Below, piece by piece: positions 1 through 4,258 of a stretch of DNA of 5,187 nucleotides (positions within the stretch are counted from its first letter, which is position 1; each line of letters opens with the position of its first letter). The position numbers and the translations under genes were made by a program. The notes under the pieces were generated by a model. The model did not search any database and had not been told where the DNA came from. It was given only the letters and a program-made list of their open reading frames with translations. The DNA comes from Microbacteriaceae bacterium (GTDB lineage Bacteria > Actinomycetota > Actinomycetes > Actinomycetales > Microbacteriaceae): NCBI GenBank assembly GCA_023254555.1, contig JALRLI010000075.1:1-5187 (forward strand). Direction: 5' to 3'.

Positions 1-1
1 C

Positions 2-616
2 GCTACCGCTCGCAAAATGGTGACTGAGTATGGCATGACCGCCTCGCTCGGCCCGGTGAAATTGGGTGCGGCTCAGGCGAGCCCCTACCTCGGCGAGTTC
101 GGTCAGACTCGTGATTACAGCGAAGGCGTTGCCGAGCAGGTAGACGTTGAAATCCGTGCGCTCATCGAGCAAGCCCACAATGAAGCCTGGAAGCTCTTGA
201 ACGACAATCGTGATGTTCTCGACAAGCTCGCCACTGAGCTCCTCGAAAAAGAGACGCTTGATCATAATCAGCTTGCAGAGCTGTTCAAGAATGTGAAGAA
301 GCTCCCTGAGCGTGCGCTGTGGCTTTCGAGCGATGAGCGCCCGGTGTCGAATAAGCCACCGGTGAGCATCCCGGCAATTGCTCGCACCGACGATATCGAG
401 GCTGATCCGAAGACTGACCTCGAAGAGCGTGAGCCTGCCTCGAAGAAGCCCGCTGCCAAAAAGCCTGTACGTAAACCAGCACGCAAGCCGGCGGCGAGAG
501 CTACGACAGAGAAGGCTGCAGCCAAGCCAGAGGCGAAAACCGTGGCGAAGAAGGCTGCTGCCAAGCCAATAACCAAAAAGCCGGCGGCGAAGAAGCCCGC
601 GAAACCTCAGGAGTAG
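2..616 (+). CDS. ftsH: ATP-dependent zinc metalloprotease FtsH, C-terminal part (5' end outside the window)
   Basis: FtsH is a membrane-anchored AAA+ protease that degrades misfolded membrane proteins and some soluble regulators. Only the last 204 or so residues are here. The frame is open to the left edge and begins ATARKMVTEYGM, the segment that in FtsH lies shortly after the third zinc ligand of the peptidase domain. The membrane helices, Walker motifs and HEXGH site must lie upstream. Counting from the first Met in the window (17-19), residues 1-105 are the helical end of the peptidase domain, with EVDVEIR-like (QVDVEIRALI) and DVLDKLATELLEKETL segments typical of the family. Residues 106-140 form a Pro-containing, increasingly acidic linker (8 Asp/Glu in 125-139). 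Residues 141-199 form a strongly basic Lys/Ala/Pro tail that is not part of the FtsH core. The stop is TAG at 614-616, one base before folE. The family call is firm; the function of the tail is unknown. Confidence 0.95.
   Translation, partial: ATARKMVTEYGMTASLGPVKLGAAQASPYLGEFGQTRDYSEGVAEQVDVEIRALIEQAHNEAWKLLNDNRDVLDKLATELLEKETLDHNQLAELFKNVKKLPERALWLSSDERPVSNKPPVSIPAIARTDDIEADPKTDLEEREPASKKPAAKKPVRKPARKPAARATTEKAAAKPEAKTVAKKAAAKPITKKPAAKKPAKPQE
437..613 (+). repeat. Low-complexity region encoding the Lys/Ala/Pro-rich FtsH tail
   Basis: The last 59 codons of ftsH encode about 17 Lys, 3 Arg, 18 Ala and 9 Pro in degenerate KKPAAKKP-like units. The DNA contains an exact 13-base direct repeat, AAGCCGGCGGCGA, at 485-497 and 578-590, in the same reading frame. 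Other units have diverged. The composition resembles histone-H1-like tails seen on other actinobacterial proteins. Such repeats can change length by slippage or unequal recombination; whether this one varies between strains is inference. Confidence 0.6.
609..613 (+). promoter_or_regulatory. Ribosome binding site of folE, inside the end of ftsH
   Basis: AGGAG lies immediately before the ftsH stop codon and four bases before the GTG at 618. The spacing is somewhat short, but the site is the best purine run in the area. It supports 618 as the folE start and suggests that ribosomes finishing ftsH can begin folE. Confidence 0.6.
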
Positions 617-617
617 C

Positions 618-1199
618 GTGACGCACGGGTCTGTCGATCGCGAGCGCATTCAAGCAGCGGTGCGGGAACTGCTCGCCGCAATTGGGCAAAATCCAGACAG
701 CCCAGAACTGGCAGCGACTCCTGCGCGGGTTGCTGACAGTTACGCTGAGTTTTTCTCTGGCGTGGGTGTAGATGTCAGTTCGATTCTTGCCGAGAGTGTG
801 CCGGTTGGTTCACAAACCGGCGAACTCGTTCTGCTTCGTGACATCGAATTGCGCTCAATGTGTGAGCATCACCTTTTGCCATTTCGCGGGGTGTGTCATA
901 TCGCTTACCGGCCGAAAAGCCGAGTTGTTGGCCTTGGCGCACTGCCTCGGCTCGTAGATGCACTCGCGCATCGACCACAGATTCAAGAGCGCCTCACCGA
1001 GCAAATTGCTGATGCGCTCGCTGATGCACTCGACCCCGAGGGTGTGCTCGTCGTCATTGACGCCGCACACGGTTGCGTGAGTGATCGCGGCGTCAGGCAG
1101 TCGTCGGCAACCACCGTCACTGTTGCGTCACGTGGCAGCCTCTCCGACCCAACCGCACGTGGAGACGTGATGGCACTCATCGGTGGAAGTCGCCCGTGA
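618..1199 (+). CDS. folE: GTP cyclohydrolase I (FolE)
   Basis: FolE catalyses the first step of folate synthesis, GTP to 7,8-dihydroneopterin triphosphate plus formate, as a cytoplasmic homodecamer. The 193-residue length fits the family. The zinc ligands are visible: Cys82 and His85 in MCEHHLLPF, and Cys153 in AHGC (E. coli Cys110, His113, Cys181). The QIQERLTEQIADAL helix with Glu124 (E. coli Glu152), the RGVRQ Arg158 (E. coli Arg185) and the SSATTVTVASRG ending are all present. One oddity is that the loop that reads GLSKINR in E. coli reads GLGALPR here (105-111), so the Ser135/Lys136 pair of E. coli is replaced by Gly107/Ala108 while Arg139 is kept as Arg111. The GTG start is one base after the ftsH stop, with AGGAG upstream. 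The stop overlaps the folP start by four bases. The assignment is firm; the effect of the loop change is unknown. Confidence 0.95.
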   Translation: MTHGSVDRERIQAAVRELLAAIGQNPDSPELAATPARVADSYAEFFSGVGVDVSSILAESVPVGSQTGELVLLRDIELRSMCEHHLLPFRGVCHIAYRPKSRVVGLGALPRLVDALAHRPQIQERLTEQIADALADALDPEGVLVVIDAAHGCVSDRGVRQSSATTVTVASRGSLSDPTARGDVMALIGGSRP

Positions 1200-2023
1200 C
1201 CCTCATCATGGGTGTGCTGAACATCACACCCGACTCATTTAGTGATGGCGGCGAGTTTTTCGACCCTCAATCTGCTGTCGCTCGCGGACTTGAACTCGTG
1301 TCGCAGGGCGCAGACATCGTCGATATCGGGGGAGAGTCGACTCGCCCAGGGGCAACGAGAATCAGCGTTGAAGCAGAGCAGCAGCGCATCCTTGAAGCAG
1401 TGAGACAGCTGGTTGCGAATGGTGTCACCGTTTCGGTTGACACCTTGAACGCTGCAACTGCTCGCGCTGCGATTGAGGCCGGCGCGAGCATCATCAACGA
1501 TGTCTCAGGTGGAGTCGAAGACAGCGAAATGTATCGCGCGATAGCAGAAGCTCGCACTGGGCAAGGGCAGTCAGCGCGCTACATCATGGGCCACTGGCGC
1601 GGGGTTCCTGACGCCGAGCACGCCCGGTCAGACTACAACGACGTGGTGGAGTCGGTGCGCACTGCGTTCAACCAGCAAATCGCTACTGCACACGCTGCTG
1701 GGGTCACCGATGCGCAAATCGTGATCGACCCGGGGTTGGGGTTCGATAAAAACTCAGCTCAGGGCTGGCAGCTACTGGCTCGGCTCAATGAGTTCTCGAC
1801 GCTCGGTTTTCCCGTGATGATTGGTGTCTCAAGAAAGCGGATGCTCGGTCAGCTGCTCGACGAGCTCGATCTGCCCAGCGACCCGAAGTCGCGTGACCTG
1901 CCGACCGCAGTCACGAGCGCGCTCGCCGCGGCGGCTGGAGTGTGGGCGGTGCGGGTTCACGACGTGCCCTCAACTCGCGTAGCGTTAGCAGTGCAACAGA
2001 GCTGGGCAGAGGGTTCGAAATGA
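1196..2023 (+). CDS. folP: Dihydropteroate synthase (FolP)
   Basis: FolP condenses 6-hydroxymethyl-7,8-dihydropterin pyrophosphate with p-aminobenzoate to 7,8-dihydropteroate, and is the target of sulfonamides. The 275 residues form a complete TIM-barrel DHPS: MGVLNITPDSFSDGG (5-19, Asn9), DIGGESTRPG (43-52), SVDT (80-83, Asp82), INDVSGG (100-106, Asn101), DPGLGF (178-183, Asp178), SRKRMLG (212-218, Lys214) and RVHDV (253-257, Arg253/His255). The positions matching E. coli Phe28 and Pro64, where sulfonamide-resistance mutations occur, are the ordinary Phe15 and Pro51. One oddity is that the segment usually reading MH(W/M) is GHW at 132-134, so Gly replaces a well-conserved Met of the pterin pocket (E. 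coli Met139). The GTG start overlaps the folE stop as GTGA, with GGAAG at 1185-1189 as a probable ribosome site. The start is supported by the very short distance to the MGVLNITPDS motif. Confidence 0.96.
   Translation: MTLIMGVLNITPDSFSDGGEFFDPQSAVARGLELVSQGADIVDIGGESTRPGATRISVEAEQQRILEAVRQLVANGVTVSVDTLNAATARAAIEAGASIINDVSGGVEDSEMYRAIAEARTGQGQSARYIMGHWRGVPDAEHARSDYNDVVESVRTAFNQQIATAHAAGVTDAQIVIDPGLGFDKNSAQGWQLLARLNEFSTLGFPVMIGVSRKRMLGQLLDELDLPSDPKSRDLPTAVTSALAAAAGVWAVRVHDVPSTRVALAVQQSWAEGSK
2009..2013 (+). promoter_or_regulatory. Ribosome binding site fixing the folB start
   Basis: GAGGG lies six bases before the ATG at 2020. An in-frame ATG also exists at 1942, but it would place 26 extra codons inside folP. 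The good spacing here and the ATGA overlap favour 2020. Confidence 0.6.
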
Positions 2024-2403
2024 CCGCATCAACACACCAAGGCAGCGACCGGATAACCATTACCGGAATCGAAGTGTTCGCCTATCATGGCGTACATCAG
2101 TTCGAACGCGACTACGGACAAAAGTTCGTTGTTGATCTGACCATCGGCGCCGCGCTCCAAGCTGCCGGAGAATCCGATGCCCTCGATCACACCATCGACT
2201 ATGGCCAGATGGCGCGCCTTGTGGTGAGCATCGTGAAGACTGAGCCGGTGAACCTGCTTGAGACGCTTGCTGAGCGCATTTGTGCTGCCGTTCTCGCACA
2301 TCCATTAGCCGACTCGGTCGAGGTGACAGTACACAAACCAGAGGCGCCACTCGATCTGCCTTTCACCGACGTTTCGGTCACGCTCGTGAGGCACAAAAGG
2401 TGA
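2020..2403 (+). CDS. folB: Dihydroneopterin aldolase (FolB)
   Basis: FolB cleaves 7,8-dihydroneopterin to 6-hydroxymethyl-7,8-dihydropterin and glycolaldehyde; family members are usually cytoplasmic octamers. The 127 residues match the family length. By comparison with the S. aureus enzyme, the visible functional residues are Glu29 in FERDYGQ (S. aureus Glu22), Tyr61 in DYGQ (Tyr54), Glu81 in LLETLAERI (Glu74) and Lys106 in VHKPEAP (Lys100). The opening ITITGIEVFAYHGVHQFE is the usual first strand and turn. The first dozen residues (MTASTHQGSDR) are an unremarkable extension. The ATG overlaps the folP stop as ATGA. The stop overlaps the folK start as GTGA. FolB and FolK are separate polypeptides here, not fused as in some bacteria. 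Confidence 0.95.
   Translation: MTASTHQGSDRITITGIEVFAYHGVHQFERDYGQKFVVDLTIGAALQAAGESDALDHTIDYGQMARLVVSIVKTEPVNLLETLAERICAAVLAHPLADSVEVTVHKPEAPLDLPFTDVSVTLVRHKR
2388..2391 (+). promoter_or_regulatory. Ribosome binding site fixing the folK start
   Basis: GAGG lies eight bases before the GTG at 2400. The frame is open far upstream, with an ATG at 2280, but that would overlap most of folB's second half and add residues foreign to HPPK. This site and the GTGA overlap support 2400. Confidence 0.55.
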
Positions 2404-2924
2404 TTACCCAGCAACACGATGTCGTGCTCGCGTTCGGCAGCAACCTCGGCGATCGTGCCGCAACGATTCGTGCCGCCCAACAGGTACTTCAGCGTTCTGA
2501 AGGCATAGAAATGTTCAGGGCTTCGAGCCTGCGAGAAACCATTGCGTTGACAGATCACGGGCTCGATGCGGATGCTCCGCGCTATCTGAACGGCGTTGCA
2601 ACTCTTCGCACGTCTCTTGACCCGCTTGCGCTGCTTGAGCTGGTTCGAGGCATCGAAAACACATTCGGGCGCGAGCGGCACGAACACTGGGGTGACCGCA
2701 CGCTCGATATCGACATCATCACCTACGGTGGCAAGGTTGTGCACGAACCAGATTTGACGGTGCCACACAAGCACGCGCACGAGCGAGATTTCGTTCTCGC
2801 ACCGTGGCTCGAACTTGACCCTGATGCGGTGCTGATCGGACACGGTCGCGTCGCAGCACTCCTCGATGCCGTGGGCGACAGCACAATTGCGTATGCCGAG
2901 TCAGCTGAGGGTGTTGTGCGATGA
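2400..2924 (+). CDS. folK: 6-hydroxymethyl-7,8-dihydropterin pyrophosphokinase (FolK, HPPK)
   Basis: FolK transfers pyrophosphate from ATP to 6-hydroxymethyl-7,8-dihydropterin, making the substrate for FolP. From the GTG at 2400 the protein has 174 residues. It contains the N-terminal LAFGSNLGDR (10-19), the pterin-binding YLN (62-64), and the HPPK signature WGDRTLDIDII (97-107) with the two magnesium-binding aspartates Asp103 and Asp105 (E. coli Asp95/Asp97) and Arg100 (E. coli Arg92). Then follows VPHKHAHERDFVLAPWLELDPDA, the usual family ending (121-143). Arg91 and Arg93 correspond to the flexible-loop arginines of E. coli (Arg82 and Arg84). The stop overlaps the next gene as ATGA. The call is firm, and no key residue is missing. 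Confidence 0.95.
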   Translation: MITQQHDVVLAFGSNLGDRAATIRAAQQVLQRSEGIEMFRASSLRETIALTDHGLDADAPRYLNGVATLRTSLDPLALLELVRGIENTFGRERHEHWGDRTLDIDIITYGGKVVHEPDLTVPHKHAHERDFVLAPWLELDPDAVLIGHGRVAALLDAVGDSTIAYAESAEGVVR

Positions 2925-3457
2925 AACCACTCCAAAAAACCAGTTGGTTCGCCATTGCAGTGAGTGTGGTCATCGGTTTCGGGATTGGCTATCTCGTGCA
3001 AACTGGGCTCTCATCCGCGGGCAGTCCTCCGCTGATTCCGCCGTATTCGCTGCCTGCGACACTGTTGACTGTGACCGCAATCGTGCTCGGTTTTGCGATT
3101 GCCCTGCGCCGGTCGATTACGGGCGCGAACAAGAGGCCGGTAAACCCCTTCGTCGCGATGCGAGTGGTGGCAGCTGCGAAAGCATCGATTATCGCTGGCG
3201 CAGTGTTTCTCGGGTTCGCCATGGGCATTTTGATCTATTTCGGTATGCGAACGGTCGCCCCGGGGGCGGATGCGTGGTGGCCAGTAATCACCACGGCACT
3301 TGCCGCTGTGATTCAGGTTGTGGTTGGGCTCATCGCTGAGCACCTCGGCAAGGTACCGCCCACGGCATCTGATGATGAACCCGGCCAGCAAAGCCCAGGC
3401 GAAGGTGATGAGGTGCCAAAAGCCCTTCCGGCGAACCGACAGGCAGAGCGCTCGTGA
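2921..3457 (+). CDS. DUF3180 family membrane protein, function unknown
   Basis: This is a 178-residue integral membrane protein with four hydrophobic segments at about residues 9-28, 43-63, 84-108 and 118-140. The basic pieces LRRSITGANKRP (62-73) after segment 2 and the charged tail after segment 4 suggest that both termini and the 2-3 loop are cytoplasmic. The PVNPFVAMRVVAAAKASIIAGA stretch (73-94) and the GLIAEHLGKVPP ending of the membrane part (136-147) fit the DUF3180 family, found next to folate genes in many Actinobacteria. No catalytic motif is visible. The last 30 residues are acidic, Gly/Pro-rich and probably disordered. The ATG at 2921 overlaps the folK stop, with GAGGG at 2907-2911. 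The stop overlaps the next gene as GTGA. Its place in the operon suggests a link to folate metabolism or to the neighbouring Rossmann protein, but nothing in the protein proves it. The family assignment is from memory of sequence and context. Confidence 0.82.
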   Translation: MKPLQKTSWFAIAVSVVIGFGIGYLVQTGLSSAGSPPLIPPYSLPATLLTVTAIVLGFAIALRRSITGANKRPVNPFVAMRVVAAAKASIIAGAVFLGFAMGILIYFGMRTVAPGADAWWPVITTALAAVIQVVVGLIAEHLGKVPPTASDDEPGQQSPGEGDEVPKALPANRQAERS

Positions 3458-4179
3458 CCGAACGCGCAGGTCGACTCGGAGTCGGAATCATTGGAGCAGG
3501 TCGTGTGGGCCCGGTGCTCGGTGCTGCGCTCGCTGGAGCCGGCCACGCAATCACGGGCATCTCATCCGCGAGCGAAGAGAGCATCGATCGTGCTCAGGCC
3601 CTGCTGCCAGGGGTGCCTGTTCTCGAGCCAGAAGAAATCGTTCGTCGCAGCGAGCTCGTACTGCTGGCCGTGCCAACCAATCAACTCGCAGCCGTGGTGC
3701 AGGGGCTTGCGAACCTCGGCGCATGGATGCCAGGCCAGCTTGTTCTGCACACTGCGGCAGAATTTGGCACTGCGGTTTTAGCGCCGGCAAGCGCAGCTGG
3801 CGCAATCGGTATTGCGCTGCATCCCGCCCTCAGCTTCACTGGTACCTCACTCGATCTCGCGAGACTCACCGAGAGCTATATCGCCGTCACCTGCGCCACC
3901 CCAGTTTTACCAATCGGTCAGGCGCTCGCCGTAGAGATGGGAGCCGAGCCAATCGTGATCGCTGAGCACGATCGAGGCGCCTACGCTGATGCAGTTTCAG
4001 CCGCCACTGACTTCTCGGCAGCGATTGTGCATCAGGCGACCAGCCAGCTCGAACAGATTGGGGTGGATGCTCCCGGCCGGGTTCTCGCGGCACTGATTCG
4101 TTCTTCGGTAGACGAGGCGCTCAGGCGAACAGCTGGCGGGGCTTTGCCCGAACCGGTCGCAGACGACGCCCTCGACTAG
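3454..4179 (+). CDS. Rossmann-fold / DUF2520 protein, probable NAD(P)-dependent oxidoreductase
   Basis: The protein has 241 residues. An N-terminal Rossmann fold begins at LGVGIIGAGRVGPVLGAALAGAGH (8-31), with GAGRVG (14-19) as the dinucleotide-binding loop. ELVLLAVPTNQL (67-78) and QLVLHTAAEFG (95-105) are later strands of that fold. IALHPALSFTG (120-130) is the characteristic HP-containing segment of the DUF2520 family, and the C-terminal helical half contains DRGAYADAVSAATDFSAAIVHQA (173-195). The family resembles 6-phosphogluconate/ketopantoate-reductase-type dehydrogenases, and relatives often lie beside pantothenate genes. The reaction is not established for this protein. The chain ends soon after the segment matching the family's ALxGPVxRGD region, so it is shorter than the roughly 300-residue members I know. 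The GTG start overlaps the DUF3180 stop, and only a weak purine run (GGCAGAG, 3442-3448) precedes it, so initiation probably depends on coupling. Confidence 0.85.
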   Translation: MTERAGRLGVGIIGAGRVGPVLGAALAGAGHAITGISSASEESIDRAQALLPGVPVLEPEEIVRRSELVLLAVPTNQLAAVVQGLANLGAWMPGQLVLHTAAEFGTAVLAPASAAGAIGIALHPALSFTGTSLDLARLTESYIAVTCATPVLPIGQALAVEMGAEPIVIAEHDRGAYADAVSAATDFSAAIVHQATSQLEQIGVDAPGRVLAALIRSSVDEALRRTAGGALPEPVADDALD

Positions 4180-4182
4180 ACT
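4177..4182 (+). promoter_or_regulatory. Candidate -10 element (TAGACT) upstream of lysS
   Basis: TAGACT fits the TANNNT form of actinobacterial -10 elements and spans the stop codon of the DUF2520 gene. No convincing -35 is seen 16-19 bases upstream. Transcription starting just downstream would give lysS a leader of about 70 bases. This is a motif match only. Confidence 0.3.
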
Positions 4183-4212
4183 GGAGCAGTCGTGAATAGC
4201 GCGCTCGCGCAA

Positions 4213-4232
4213 GTATGCCGATAGTGGCATGC
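4213..4232 (+). repeat. Inverted repeat around a -10-like hexamer upstream of lysS
   Basis: ATGCC (4215-4219) and GGCAT (4226-4230) are perfect inverted repeats around GATAGT (4220-4225). As RNA the stem extends to seven pairs by one U-G and one G-C pair (4213-4232). The right arm also contains the overlapping palindromes GCATGC (4227-4232) and ATGCAT (4229-4234). GATAGT resembles a -10 hexamer but lacks a good -35. The repeat could be an operator across a promoter, a leader hairpin, or chance. Confidence 0.35.
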
Positions 4233-4246
4233 ATCCTCACCAACAC

Positions 4247-4251
4247 AGGAA
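4247..4251 (+). promoter_or_regulatory. Ribosome binding site of lysS
   Basis: AGGAA lies seven bases before the ATG at 4259. It supports that start over the next in-frame ATG at 4337, which has no comparable site. Confidence 0.65.
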
Positions 4252-4258
4252 CATTCTC

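Larger units (their letters stand above)
4180..4258 (+). other. Intergenic gap between the folate block and lysS
   Basis: This 79-base gap is the only noncoding stretch of any length in the window. It holds three short inverted repeats: GACTG-GAG-CAGTC (4179-4191), GCGCG-CT-CGCGC (4199-4210) and the imperfect repeat at 4213-4232. It also holds a second -10-like hexamer, GATAGT (4220-4225), and the lysS ribosome site. No hairpin is followed by a run of T, so I see no standard intrinsic terminator. I recognise no riboswitch or T-box, and the gap is too short for a T-box. Confidence 0.5.

Noticed and set aside
1437..1442. TTGACA inside folP
   Set aside because: It encodes the conserved Val-Asp-Thr of the DHPS motif and has no -10 at suitable spacing.
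1942..2022. Earlier in-frame start for folB at 1942
   Set aside because: It would add 26 residues read out of frame through the folP C-terminus. The ATG at 2020 has a better ribosome site and the same overlap pattern as its neighbours.
2547..2576. Perfect TTGACA (2547-2552) with GATGCT 18 bases downstream, as a promoter inside folK
   Set aside because: The -10 is poor, and the bases encode an ordinary FolK segment (ALTDHG). An internal promoter is possible but not supported.
2199..2843. Open frame of 214 codons on the minus strand
   Set aside because: It is antisense to folB and folK, both of which carry their catalytic residues; the reverse frame is a shadow.
3318..3965. Arg/Ser-rich open frame of 215 codons on the plus strand
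   Set aside because: It overlaps the end of the DUF3180 gene and most of the DUF2520 gene in another frame. Its composition is typical of an out-of-frame reading of GC-rich DNA.
4213..4240. Intrinsic terminator between the DUF2520 gene and lysS
   Set aside because: The stem is followed by ATCCTCACC with no T-run, so it does not meet the standard pattern.
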